From: Ferruginibacter sp.
GTDB lineage: Bacteria > Bacteroidota > Bacteroidia > Chitinophagales > Chitinophagaceae
DNA length: 64,000 nt
Reading direction: 5' to 3'
Assembly: GCA_025352695.1 (NCBI GenBank)
Contig: JANXSK010000178.1
Location: 1-64,000, forward strand
Shown here: one piece after another, positions 46,731 to 55,988 of the stretch
How the letters are laid out: the number at the start of each line of letters is the position of its first letter
Position numbering within the stretch: position 1 is the stretch's first letter
Made by a program: the position numbers and the translations under genes
The notes under the pieces: model-generated
What the model saw: only the letters and a program-made list of their open reading frames with translations
Told to the model about the DNA's origin: nothing
Databases searched by the model: none

Positions 46731-48185
46731 TTATTTAAGTAGATGAGGAATTGAAAAATAAAAAATAGAGCCATTACCTTCTTCACTCTCAGCCCATACA
46801 TTACCATTGTGAGCGTGAATAATTTGTTTACATAAAAACAAACCAAGCCCTATACCTTCCAGGTTCATTGTTTTTTCTGCTCTAAAAAAACGGTCGAAAA
46901 TAAATGGCAATTGCGCTTTTGGGATACCGGGGCCGTAATCTTTTACTGCAACTTGTATCACAGCATTTTCTTCTTGTACAATGATGCTGATAGCTGCATT
47001 AACCGCAGCATATTTAATACTATTGCTTAAATAGTTTGTTACCACCTGAATTAATCGATGCCTGTCTGCTTTTACAATTATATCCTCCACATAATTGTTT
47101 ACACTAATGTCGTATTCAGCATGAAAAATCTTTATAGTATCAACTGCCTCTTTAATCATATCAGCAAAATTAAATTCAGTCATCTCCAGTTCAAAATGGC
47201 CTGCGTTTATTTTTGTAGAATTGTATAATTCATTAATCATTTTATTTAAACGCAATACATTTTTTTTACTACGTTCTAATAGTTCTTTTATAATGGAAGC
47301 ATCATCATGATAAATTAATTTTTCCATTAAATTATGGGATAATAAAACACTTGTCATTGGGTTTCTTAACTCGTGGCCAATAAAGCCTAATATATCATCT
47401 CTGTCACGCTGAGCCTGCTTTTGTACTGTAATGTCATTAAAAATAAGTAACACATTGGAGTCTGCTGAAAGATCTTTCATGGGGCTACAACTAACATCCA
47501 GTATTTTTTCTTCTGATGTATTTTCATTTATGTGAATTAGTGCATGAGCGAATCCATTTTTAGAGCTGATTGCTAGTGTTATTTTATGGTGCAATTCATT
47601 GTTTTTATCATGCTCTGCAATCAATTCTGTAAAACTGTTATTTGTAATTTTATTAGTTGCAATATTGAATAGTCTTGAAAAAGCGTCATTTGCTTTTTCA
47701 ATTTTCAGTTCCTTGTTAAGTACAATTACTCCATCCTCAATAGATTTTAAAATAATATCGTTGAAATCATTAAGAGTAGTAAGTGATTTTTCGGAAATTT
47801 TTTGTTTATTGATGTTTTGAATAATCTTTAGAATATAAATATTTCCATTATCATCCTTAATAAGCACGCTTTCTCCCGAAACCCAGGTAGCAATTTTATC
47901 TTTTTGCACAAGGTAGTTATTATCAAAGGCCTGTCCCCTTGTCAATACATTTTTAATTTCTTTTTTTGGAAGTCCTTTTTCTAGATCTTCTAGCGTAAAA
48001 AGCATATCGAAATTTTTACCCTTAATCTCTTCCTTTTCATATCCAAATAGGGTTATAAATGCATTGTTTACTTCCAATATTATTCCCTCTTCATCTAATA
48101 GCAAAACAGAATTTTCTTTTGATTGATAGAATAAGGGAATGAAATAATTAAGGTTATTATATTTGGAAACAGGTGTGAAAGACAT
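46731..48185 (-). CDS. PAS-PAS sensor histidine kinase
   Basis: 484 residues, cytoplasmic. Two PAS domains (about 20-125, NSVLLLDEEGIILEVNNAFITLFGYEKEEIKG; about 140-255, IEDGVIVLNKELKIEKANDAFSRLF) are followed by HisKA with His271 (GFIGHELRNPMTSVL) and HATPase with N, G1 and G2 boxes (NYLSNSIKYA, DYGPGIP, GIGLGLFLCKQI). It is convergent with the hybrid kinase operon. No response regulator is adjacent on its own strand; the Rcp-like protein at 46091 could serve it as well, but that is inference. Confidence 0.92.
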   Translation of the reverse strand: MSFTPVSKYNNLNYFIPLFYQSKENSVLLLDEEGIILEVNNAFITLFGYEKEEIKGKNFDMLFTLEDLEKGLPKKEIKNVLTRGQAFDNNYLVQKDKIATWVSGESVLIKDDNGNIYILKIIQNINKQKISEKSLTTLNDFNDIILKSIEDGVIVLNKELKIEKANDAFSRLFNIATNKITNNSFTELIAEHDKNNELHHKITLAISSKNGFAHALIHINENTSEEKILDVSCSPMKDLSADSNVLLIFNDITVQKQAQRDRDDILGFIGHELRNPMTSVLLSHNLMEKLIYHDDASIIKELLERSKKNVLRLNKMINELYNSTKINAGHFELEMTEFNFADMIKEAVDTIKIFHAEYDISVNNYVEDIIVKADRHRLIQVVTNYLSNSIKYAAVNAAISIIVQEENAVIQVAVKDYGPGIPKAQLPFIFDRFFRAEKTMNLEGIGLGLFLCKQIIHAHNGNVWAESEEGNGSIFYFSIPHLLK

Positions 48186-48519
48186 AAATTAATATTTGGA
48201 TTGTATTAGTTAATTATGGTTGGAACTTTAGTCAATTTTTTTAATAAATGAAATACAAAAAAACAACATTTTTAATTTATTTAAAGTTAAAAATGTTAAA
48301 TAAATTAAATGTTAAACAGCTAATTCGGTTTAAGTAACATTTGTTTTATATTAATTTTTCCTTATCTCTAAAGATCAATGTAATAGAAATACACTACTAA
48401 ACTACACTGGCTATCGGGATGGCTTCTTTTTGAGTTCTTATTTTGGTGTATGCACTTAAAAAACTGTGCCATAAAAACAATTTATGGGGTTTAAAACTAA
48501 TAGTTGAACCAAAAAAACA
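48186..48519. other. Intergenic region, 334 bp
   Basis: Contains an AT-only inverted repeat near 48266-48310 (TAATTTATTTA with TAAATAAATTA). No gene recognised. Confidence 0.4.
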
Positions 48520-49683
48520 CTATTCAACAACAATATTATCCGCTGCTATCTTTGCCTTTTTTCGTAATTGGGTTATGTCTGTGTTTTTATTATCATACAC
48601 AAGGGCAACAGCCATTCTGCGGTAAGGTCGGATAGTAGGTTTGCCAAAAATGCGAACATCTGTCTTGGTTTGTTCCAATGCTTTTTCTAAGCCTGTAATA
48701 GTAAAAATATCCGCTGTTTTGTTAGCTAAAATTACTGCACTGGCACCAAATCTCTCTAACTGTATTGCAGGTATTGGTAACCCGAGAATAGCTCTTGCAT
48801 GTAATTCAAACTGTGATAAGTTTTGTGTACCTGCTAATGTAACCATACCTGTATCATGCGGCCTGGGACTAAGCTCCGAAAAATAAACGCCTTTATTAGT
48901 AAGAAAAAATTCAACTCCCCAAATGCCAGCACCTGTTAATGCAGCGGTAACTTTTTCAGCCATGTTGCGGGCATCTTCAAGATACTCCTCATTTATCGCA
49001 GCAGGTTGCCAACTTTCCTGGTAATCACCACGTTCCTGCCGGTGTCCAATGGGTGGGCAAAACAAAGTTGGTCCGTTTTTTTGAGTAATTGTAAGCAACG
49101 TAATTTCACTATCAAAGGCAATAAATTCTTCAATAATAACTTCCTGAATATCTCCCCTTGAATTGGCGATCGCATAGTCCCAAACCTGTTGCTGATATTC
49201 CAAATTCTTTAAAACAGATTGTCCTTTACCGCTTGATGACATAAGTGGTTTTACAACACAAGGCAATCCGATTGCTGCAACAGCTTTGGTAAATTCTATA
49301 AAAGTAGTCGCATAAAAATACCTGGCTGTTTGCAATCCTAACTCTTTACTGGCAAGATCTCTTATGAGTTTCCTGTTCATCGTAAAGTTGGCAGCTTTGG
49401 CACTGGGAACAACCTGTATATGTTGTTCTTCGTACACATAAAATTGTTCGGTACGGATAGCTTCAATTTCAGGAACTATTAAATCGGGTTGGTGTTTTGC
49501 TACTATTGCATCTAGTTGTGTGCCGTTCAACATATTTATTACTTCAAAATCGTCTGCAACTTGCATGGCAGGTGCTCCTGGATAGTTGTCTACAGCCACC
49601 ACGGTTTGCCCGAGCCTTTTTAAGGCAATTACGAGTTCCTTTCCAAGTTCACCACTTCCTAGTAATAATATCTTTTTATGCAT
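48520..49683 (-). CDS. purT: Formate-dependent phosphoribosylglycinamide formyltransferase
   Basis: 387 residues, an ATP-grasp enzyme of the expected length. Features: the N-terminal domain [22 protein letters not shown], ...[23 protein letters not shown], the ATP-grasp [55 protein letters not shown], and the C-terminal [17 protein letters not shown]. It uses formate and ATP to formylate GAR in purine synthesis, bypassing PurN. Stand-alone gene. Confidence 0.95.
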   Translation of the reverse strand: MHKKILLLGSGELGKELVIALKRLGQTVVAVDNYPGAPAMQVADDFEVINMLNGTQLDAIVAKHQPDLIVPEIEAIRTEQFYVYEEQHIQVVPSAKAANFTMNRKLIRDLASKELGLQTARYFYATTFIEFTKAVAAIGLPCVVKPLMSSSGKGQSVLKNLEYQQQVWDYAIANSRGDIQEVIIEEFIAFDSEITLLTITQKNGPTLFCPPIGHRQERGDYQESWQPAAINEEYLEDARNMAEKVTAALTGAGIWGVEFFLTNKGVYFSELSPRPHDTGMVTLAGTQNLSQFELHARAILGLPIPAIQLERFGASAVILANKTADIFTITGLEKALEQTKTDVRIFGKPTIRPYRRMAVALVYDNKNTDITQLRKKAKIAADNIVVE

Positions 49684-50058
49684 GTCGCAAGTTATATATT
49701 TTGTAGAATATAATTTTGGAGCACTGCAGCCATATTTTATTTTACCAGAACCAATGTATTTGTTTTGATAGGCAGTCTATAATCAATCTATCATACTAAT
49801 TTAATGATAACTTTCTCTTTCTATTTAAAAATTTTATTTTTTAAATAGTTGGGTTGGTAAAATTGAGTCAATCAAATTAATTATATCAAAATAATTATAT
49901 TATAAACGTGAATGTTTCCCAAAGGTAGAAGGCCGTGCAAGGAAATACTTATTCATATAATTATCACCCTGTAAATTCAGCACTTGTAATTTGTTACGTT
50001 AAAAGAAGCTCATAGGTGTGTGGAAATAACTGGGGCAAGCGGCTATTTTGTACTATAA
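49684..50058. other. Gene-free interval, 375 bp
   Basis: AT-rich; no ORF, terminator or repeat recognised. Confidence 0.45.
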
Positions 50059-50487
50059 TTATAATAATTTAAGCCCGTAATGGCCGCCTAGCGTAAAAAC
50101 TAAGCATCTTACAACTACACCTAAACAGCACCATGCAAGTAGTTTTTTAAGCGGCACATTTAATCCCACACCTACCGCTATGCTGATTGGCGCACCAACC
50201 GTTACTGTGCCTAAAAATCCCAATCCTATAATACCAAATTTAGCCCACAGCCGGTGTGCTAAATTCGCTGTCTTTTTTTCTTTTTCTGCTACAGGTTTTT
50301 TATAGCGGGAAAATAAATTTTTTATCTTATCGCCTAAAAATGCAACTAAAAACACTCCGGCTAATCCTCCGGTAATAGTAGAAAAAAATATTGTCCATGG
50401 CGAAAGGCCAAATGCAAATCCCGCAGGAATTGCTGCGTATATTTCAAAAGTGGAAAGTCCGACTACAGTTAAGATTTTAAAAAACAT
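50059..50487 (-). CDS. Small multidrug export-type membrane protein (PF06695 family)
   Basis: 142 residues with four hydrophobic segments. The motif order YAAIPAGFAFGLSPW, GGLAGVFLVAFLGDKIKNLF, a charged cytoplasmic loop (KKPVAEKEKKTANLAHRLWAKFG), and LGFLGTVTVGAPISIAVGVGLN fits the small multidrug export (Sm_multidrug_ex) family. The family name is historic; transport has little support. It might be a small membrane transporter. Lone gene. Confidence 0.75.
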   Translation of the reverse strand: MFFKILTVVGLSTFEIYAAIPAGFAFGLSPWTIFFSTITGGLAGVFLVAFLGDKIKNLFSRYKKPVAEKEKKTANLAHRLWAKFGIIGLGFLGTVTVGAPISIAVGVGLNVPLKKLLAWCCLGVVVRCLVFTLGGHYGLKLL

Positions 50488-50696
50488 TTTATAGTTATTT
50501 CCCGTGAAAATAATTCAATAGTTAGATTAATAGCAAGCTGTTACTTATAATTTAACGTTATATAATTGTATTAAAATATTTTATGCTGTAACCTATACTA
50601 TTTCTATTTATTTGCAATAAAATGTTAATGGTTTCCAATTTTTTTTAAACGAGGTAACTAATTGCTAAATTTATTGTCTGTTATAAAAACCACTTT

Positions 50697-51581
50697 ATGA
50701 ATAAGTTACAATATGCTTCACGCTTGGTTTTAGCCAGCTGTGTTGTGCTGTTATTTTCTTCCGGATTAATTGCTCAAAATGGCCGCGGCGGCAATAGCCG
50801 GGGCTGGGGCGACAGGGGCGGGGTACGCTCTAATAATTTTTTTTCCCGTGATCGGTATAATGGAAATCGAAATTATGTTTCAGCAGTTCCAAGATATAGA
50901 GGTTATAATGGTGGTGGCTATATTATAGCTAGTCCAATGTATCGCCCAAACTATGGTTATAGTCAACGCTATAATTATTATCCTAATTATCGTTATCGTC
51001 CCATTTATACATCACCCTACAGTTATGCGCATTTTGGACCTTCTTTTGGTTTTAGGTTAAGTATATTACCTTTTGGTTATTATCCCTTTTATTTAGGCAG
51101 CAATCCTTATTATTATTATCAGGGTATTTACTACCGCCCTTACAATGATGGTGGGTATGAGGTTACAGCGCCGCCACTGGGAGCTACTGTAAAACATTTG
51201 CCTACAGGAGCTAAAGCAACAATAATTAACGGGCAAAAATATTATGAATTAGGAGGCACATTTTATGAGGAACAAATTGAGGCTAATAATAAACTGCGCT
51301 ATGTGGTAGTTGGCACAGACGGTGTAATTAATACGATTGAACAGGATCAAAATCAAGTGAAGCCAGATGTTCAGGACAACGCACCATCTGCTTTACCTGA
51401 ACCTCCTTTATCACAAGGTTCAAACTTAAACCAGTTACCTACAAATAGCAAGGTAGTGTTGATTAATCAGCAAAAATATTACCTTGCTCCTTCAGGAATT
51501 TATTACAAAGAAATAATTGATGCCAATAATAGTATTAGTTATGAAGTTGTTGGAAGGTACGATACTAATAGTGGTACGTGA
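50697..51581 (+). CDS. Secreted DUF6515-type protein with Tyr/Gly-rich region
   Basis: 294 residues: signal peptide (LVLASCVVLLFSSGLIAQ), a Gly/Arg/Asn-rich stretch (residues 28-75), a Tyr/Pro-rich stretch (YRPNYGYSQRYNYYPNYRYRP), then YYRPYNDGGYEVTAPPLGATVKHLP, the DUF6515 hallmark. Two copies of a 45-residue module follow, LPTGAKATIINGQKYYELGGTFYEE...YVVVG and LPTNSKVVLINQQKYYLAPSGIYYKE...YEVVG. Probably periplasmic or envelope-bound. Function unknown. Confidence 0.78.
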   Translation: MNKLQYASRLVLASCVVLLFSSGLIAQNGRGGNSRGWGDRGGVRSNNFFSRDRYNGNRNYVSAVPRYRGYNGGGYIIASPMYRPNYGYSQRYNYYPNYRYRPIYTSPYSYAHFGPSFGFRLSILPFGYYPFYLGSNPYYYYQGIYYRPYNDGGYEVTAPPLGATVKHLPTGAKATIINGQKYYELGGTFYEEQIEANNKLRYVVVGTDGVINTIEQDQNQVKPDVQDNAPSALPEPPLSQGSNLNQLPTNSKVVLINQQKYYLAPSGIYYKEIIDANNSISYEVVGRYDTNSGT

Positions 51582-51754
51582 TAACAATAAGTTTTTTTAA
51601 TTTGCAGGCTTTTATCAGGCCTACATTTTTATTGCTTATCGATAAATTTAAAGCAATATTTATTTATTGATAGTGCAGTATTGTATGTATTTAGCAACGG
51701 TAATTTTAAAAAGTATCAATTCTGGTATTTAGGCAGGATTAATACTTTTATATT

Positions 51755-52162
51755 TTACAAACTTGCAACTAATTCTGTTTCTACTTCTACTTTTGTGTTA
51801 GGATTTATTTTGTAAGTGATAACAATATTAGTAGAAATATTTCTGATTTGAACCTTTAACACTCCTTCATCAGATCCGTAATTTACAAATTGAAATTTAC
51901 GTACCAAACCTTTTCCAGTAATGGTCTCGGTATAGATGTCATCGTTAGCTTCGATGATTTTAATTTCATATTGCTCTACAGTTTCATTTGTAAAAGACAA
52001 TTGAAAAATTGGGGCAGCGTTTACAGTACCAAGGTATTTTACAGATACAGGAGAATTACCTGAATTGTTGTTGGTTGCATACGCTAAAGTTGTACCAGCA
52101 ACAGTAAATAAAGTTACTAGAGATACAGCAAAAGTGCTGAAATTGTTTTTTGAATTTTTCAT
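51755..52162 (-). CDS. Small secreted protein of the VKYLG type
   Basis: 135 residues: signal peptide (FAVSLVTLFTVAGTTLAYA), then VSVKYLGTVNAAPIFQLSFTNETVEQYEIKIIEANDDIYTETITGKGLVRKFQF and further short strands. The VKYLG motif at residues 41-45 with the following xFxLxFxN strand relates it to the plus-strand gene at 25393. This is a common Chitinophagaceae type without assigned function. It has a long AT-rich upstream region. Confidence 0.65.
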   Translation of the reverse strand: MKNSKNNFSTFAVSLVTLFTVAGTTLAYATNNNSGNSPVSVKYLGTVNAAPIFQLSFTNETVEQYEIKIIEANDDIYTETITGKGLVRKFQFVNYGSDEGVLKVQIRNISTNIVITYKINPNTKVEVETELVASL

Positions 52163-52651
52163 AATTAATTTTTTAAAGTTTAATAAATAATAAAATGATA
52201 TCTTATTTTCATTAACAGCGATCGTGTAAAGTATGTACGTACTATATTACTTTCTTTTAGGAGGCAACGGTTGGGTAAAAGTAGTGGGGCATTATTTTTT
52301 TAGCCTTATAGATTGTTTCAATATCATAAAAGTATAGCGGATTTTTGGTTGATACAAACCAAATTATTCGGACTTTCATGCCCGTAAATTGATTAAATAG
52401 ATCGTAGAAACCTTTACTGTAAAGGGTTTTAAAATAATTATAACATGATGTCCAAAATTATTTTAAGCGTGTATAGTTACGGAGTGTTTACAATTTGCTA
52501 ACATTGTTTTAAATGTTATTTTAAAAAAATAAAGACAGTAATCGTTAAAACAGGAATAATATGTTTGCTTTTGTACTATAAATAATTATCTCTTTATAGT
52601 ATGATTGTAATAATAATTTAGATAATAAATGAGTTGCTAATTTTAAAAAGA
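52163..52651. other. Gene-free interval, 489 bp
   Basis: Leader and promoter region of the minus-strand secreted protein. A hairpin ACCTTTAC/GTAAAGGGT lies near 52410-52428, and an 8-bp palindrome GTACGTAC at 52235-52242. No gene. Confidence 0.4.
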
Positions 52652-52870
52652 TCATAGTTTTTTATCAATTAGTTGAATGTATAAATCTTCTACTTTTTTT
52701 CTGGCCCAAGGTGTTTTACGCAAAAATGTTAAACTGGATTTTATGCCGGGGTTGTTGTCGAAACAATTAATTCTTATCAATTTGCCAAGTGTTTCCCATC
52801 CAAAATGATTAACCAGCTCGGTTACAATTGTTTCTAATGTTTTACCATGCAGCGGATCTTTTGACAACAT
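52652..52870 (-). CDS. VF530 family DNA-binding protein (DUF2132)
   Basis: 72 residues matching the family from end to end: KDPLHGKTLETIVTELVNHFGWETLGKLIRINCFDNNPGIKSSLTFLRKTPWARKKVEDLYIQ. The VF530 structure from Vibrio is an alpha-helical fold reported to bind DNA; a cellular role is not established. It is 46 bp upstream of the DUF1345 gene stop region on the same strand. Confidence 0.92.
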   Translation of the reverse strand: MLSKDPLHGKTLETIVTELVNHFGWETLGKLIRINCFDNNPGIKSSLTFLRKTPWARKKVEDLYIQLIDKKL

Positions 52871-52928
52871 GTTGAGTAGATTTTATTTATTTCTTTATCT
52901 GTAAAATTATATTTTATTTAATACCTGT

Positions 52929-53606
52929 CTAGGCTTTGAGGCTTGCAATTAAATTGATGGTGAGCGCTACCACAAAAGTATTTAGAGCAAAAGCTAGTAA
53001 GGAGTGTGCTAGTGCTACCCGCCTGATAATTCGGGAATTAATTTCAACATCGGAAACCTGAAAAGTCATGCCGATAACAAATGAAAAATAAGCAAAATCT
53101 AGGTAATCGGGATGCTCCTCTTCAGGAAAACTTAGGGCAGCTATGTTTTTATTTGTCCTTCTGTAATCATTGTAATATAAACGTGCATAGTGAAAACAAA
53201 AAGTAGTGTGTACCATTATCCACGAAAGCATCATACCGCCAATAATAATGGGAAGGTAAATTTCTTTGGTTACATCACCTACATCTTTTGTAACTATCAG
53301 CATTGTAACAGTAATCATACTTGCAAAAGAAGAAAGTAATACAATAAAAAAAACAAAAATTCTGCTGCCATCATCTGACTGAGCCCTTTTTGTGATGTGG
53401 TTAATAGAACTTTTAAAAAATATAAACCAACAAATGATTACATATGAAAACGCAAAAATATCCCACAAAATCATTCCAGTCATCATCCAGTTAAAATGGA
53501 ATTGCCTGATAAGAAAAAAAGCAAAAAATGATAAAATAAAACTGATCAATGCACGGTGCAGTGGAAACATTGATAAAAAAATATTTTCTTTTCTTTTTGT
53601 GGGCAT
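52929..53606 (-). CDS. DUF1345 integral membrane protein
   Basis: 225 residues with about six membrane helices. The family hallmark DYLDFAYFSFVIGMTFQVSDVEI with the following RRVALAHSLLAFALNTFVVALTINL is present, as is FHYARLYY. Function is unknown. It precedes the VF530 gene on the minus strand and may be cotranscribed with it. Confidence 0.9.
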   Translation of the reverse strand: MPTKRKENIFLSMFPLHRALISFILSFFAFFLIRQFHFNWMMTGMILWDIFAFSYVIICWFIFFKSSINHITKRAQSDDGSRIFVFFIVLLSSFASMITVTMLIVTKDVGDVTKEIYLPIIIGGMMLSWIMVHTTFCFHYARLYYNDYRRTNKNIAALSFPEEEHPDYLDFAYFSFVIGMTFQVSDVEINSRIIRRVALAHSLLAFALNTFVVALTINLIASLKA

Positions 53607-53915
53607 AATAGTATGGTAAAGTTTGTTAAATAGTTTGCTATAAAAAGAGCGTAAGGTAAAATTATAATTTTATTTAATAGCACGAGTATTAAAAGAATCC
53701 TATCCAGTTGTGTAGTTAGGTATTATTGGTTACAAATATAAAAAGCAATATTTGTTATTTCTGTATACTGTTTGCAAATGAAGTGCTACAGATAATTTTT
53801 TCGAATAATTTTTTTAACTTAGAGTTAGCAACGATTACCGATAGGATAATTTAATTTCATTAGCTACATCGAAAATATATAACAATCGAAATATTTACTT
53901 TTATAAAAAAATAAT
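53607..53915. other. Intergenic region, 309 bp
   Basis: Divergent promoter region. TACTTTTA near 53894 resembles the -7 consensus for the plus-strand gene. Nothing else recognised. Confidence 0.4.
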
Positions 53916-54119
53916 ATGAAAAACAGATCAAAAATAACCTTGGCATTGGCAGTGGTAGGTTCAGCCGCATTGGTAATTTATTTAACCCGTTATGTTAAAA
54001 CAAAATACATTTTGAAGAAGGTTTCAGAAGAAGGATATGAAACAGCCTCCGATATACTTTTTCCCGGTAAAGATGCTACAGGAAAGGATTTGCGCTATGG
54101 GCCGGTACTACCGGTATAG
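53916..54119 (+). CDS. Small membrane-anchored hypothetical protein
   Basis: 67 residues: one N-terminal membrane helix (ITLALAVVGSAALVIYLTRYV) after a basic start, then a short soluble part with EEGYETASDILFPGK and RYGPVLPV. The layout fits short Chitinophagaceae envelope proteins without known role. A terminator follows. Confidence 0.6.
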   Translation: MKNRSKITLALAVVGSAALVIYLTRYVKTKYILKKVSEEGYETASDILFPGKDATGKDLRYGPVLPV

Positions 54120-54130
54120 GTAAACTTTAC

Positions 54131-54158
54131 AGGCTAGTTCATTAACGAGCCTTTTTTT
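54131..54158 (+). terminator. Rho-independent terminator
   Basis: 9-bp stem AGGCTAGTT/AACGAGCCT with one mismatch, 4-nt loop, T7 tail, directly after the small membrane protein gene. Confidence 0.75.
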
Positions 54159-54283
54159 GCTTCTATACATGCAGTTGTTTTAAATATTACCAGCACTATT
54201 GCAAGAATTAATTAACTTGATGCCTCTTTGGTATTCGGCTTGCTGCCAGGGTATTTATTCTTTATTTTTTAACGATGTGCTAC

Positions 54284-55636
54284 ATGAAAAAAAGATTACT
54301 TTCCTTATTACTATTATTCTCTACTTTATTTGTTACTGCACAATCAACTCAATGGAAAAATCTTTTTAATGGAAAAGACCTCTCTGGCTGGAAACAGTTA
54401 AACGGCAAAGCAAATTATACAGTTAAAAATGGAGAAATAATTGGAACTACCGTATTGAATGAACCCAACTCTTTTTTAGCAACGGATAAAGATTATGGGG
54501 ATTTTATTTTGGAGTTTGATTTTAAAGTAGATAGCACCATGAATTCTGGTGTACAATTTCGCAGCGAAAGCAACGCAGGTTATCAAAATGGTAGGGTGCA
54601 TGGATACCAATACGAAATTGATCCCAGCATACGCAGATGGAGTGCAGGTATTTATGATGAAGCTCGTCGTGACTGGTTGTATCCTTTAGATTTAAACCCC
54701 GCTGCAAAACTAGCTTTTAAACAAGCACATTGGAATCATGCCCGAATTGAATGTATTGGTACCGCTATTAGAACATGGCTTAACGGAATACCGGCAGCTT
54801 ATGTGGTAGATGATATGACAACAAAAGGATTTATCGCTTTGCAGGTACATGCCATTAATAATGAAGCCGATGTAGGCAGGAAAATTCACTGGCGTAATTT
54901 GCAGATACAGACAAACAATGTAAAGCCATCTGCTTATAATAATATTTTTGTAGTAAATCTTATTCCTAATGATCTTTCGACTGCGGAAAAAAGAAATGGT
55001 GTATCACTTTTGTGGAACGGAAAAACTACCAATGGTTGGCGGGGTGCACATAAAGATAAATTTCCTGAAAAAGGATGGGAGATAAAAGACAACATATTGA
55101 GTGTTGTAAGTTCAGCGGGTGCAGAAGCTGCCAATGGCGGTGATATTGTAACTGATAAATTATACGGTGCTTTTATTTGCCAGTTTGAATTTAAATTAAC
55201 CGAAGGTGCTAATAGCGGAATAAAATATTTTGTTACAGAAAGTGAAAATACAGAAGGGTCTTCTATTGGGCTTGAATACCAAGTATTGGATGATGCCAAA
55301 CATCCGGATGCAAAACTGGGTGTAGTGGGAAATCGCACACTAGCATCCCTGTACGATCTGATACCGTCATCAAAAGAACCAAGGGCAAGGCGACCGATTG
55401 GTGAATGGAACAGGGGAATGATTGTGGTTTATCCTGATAACCGGGTAGAGCATTGGTTGAATGGTTGGAAGGTGCTGGAATACCAGCGTGGAGCACCGTA
55501 TTTTTATGCCTTAGTGGCAAGAAGTAAATATGAAAAATGGCCAAACTTTGGAATGGCTGATAAGGGGCATATATTAATACAGGATCACGGTGATGCAGTT
55601 TCTTACAGAAGTATAAAAATTCAGGAATTGAAGTAA
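54284..55636 (+). CDS. Secreted tandem DUF1080 protein (3-keto-glycoside hydrolase-like)
   Basis: 450 residues from ATG 54284, which opens a good signal peptide ([20 protein letters not shown]); an ATG at 54275 adds three residues. Two DUF1080 domains: about 22-215 ([54 protein letters not shown]) and about 240-450 ([47 protein letters not shown]). DUF1080 (3-keto-disaccharide hydrolase) proteins are concanavalin-fold enzymes that act on glycosides already oxidised at C3. The Gfo/Idh/MocA gene after it could supply that oxidation, so the two probably work together in the periplasm. Confidence 0.88.
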   Translation: MKKRLLSLLLLFSTLFVTAQSTQWKNLFNGKDLSGWKQLNGKANYTVKNGEIIGTTVLNEPNSFLATDKDYGDFILEFDFKVDSTMNSGVQFRSESNAGYQNGRVHGYQYEIDPSIRRWSAGIYDEARRDWLYPLDLNPAAKLAFKQAHWNHARIECIGTAIRTWLNGIPAAYVVDDMTTKGFIALQVHAINNEADVGRKIHWRNLQIQTNNVKPSAYNNIFVVNLIPNDLSTAEKRNGVSLLWNGKTTNGWRGAHKDKFPEKGWEIKDNILSVVSSAGAEAANGGDIVTDKLYGAFICQFEFKLTEGANSGIKYFVTESENTEGSSIGLEYQVLDDAKHPDAKLGVVGNRTLASLYDLIPSSKEPRARRPIGEWNRGMIVVYPDNRVEHWLNGWKVLEYQRGAPYFYALVARSKYEKWPNFGMADKGHILIQDHGDAVSYRSIKIQELK

Positions 55637-55680
55637 TTGTCTTACCTGTGATTTTTATGAGCTATTAAAATTTAATGCCG

Positions 55681-55768
55681 TTTTGTTAAGGGGTTGGTGA
55701 GTACGCCAATCCCTGCTTTCAGCTGTGGCGGGTGTACTCAACCCCCCCACTCGGGTTTCTTAACTAAA
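55681..55768 (+). repeat. ~87-bp structured repeat, copy 2
   Basis: Same outer stem (TTTTGTTAAG with CTTAACTAAA, one mismatch) and first hairpin as at 22585. Where bases differ in the first hairpin they are kept paired by G-U wobbles. The second hairpin (GTGGCGG with CCCCCAC) has one mismatch. Confidence 0.7.
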
Positions 55769-55900
55769 TGGGATTAAATTAAAATTGGTAGTTAATAAGC
55801 AAGGGAATTGCAATAAGTAAACAGATTATAGGTAAGGCAATAGAAGTATTATGGATATACGAATAGACGTACGAATTTAAACAGCGTACCAAAAAATTTA

Positions 55901-55955
55901 AAAAGTACAAGAGGGCGATGCAATAATTTACCACAGAGTTAAATTGCCTGGACAA
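55901..55955 (+). repeat. Dispersed ~55-bp intergenic repeat, copy 3
   Basis: Same orientation as copy 1 at 2000. It ends 33 bp before the start of the Gfo/Idh/MocA gene, so it would lie in the leader or overlap the promoter. Confidence 0.75.
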
Positions 55956-55988
55956 AAATATTTCTTCATTTATAAATTGAAATAAACC

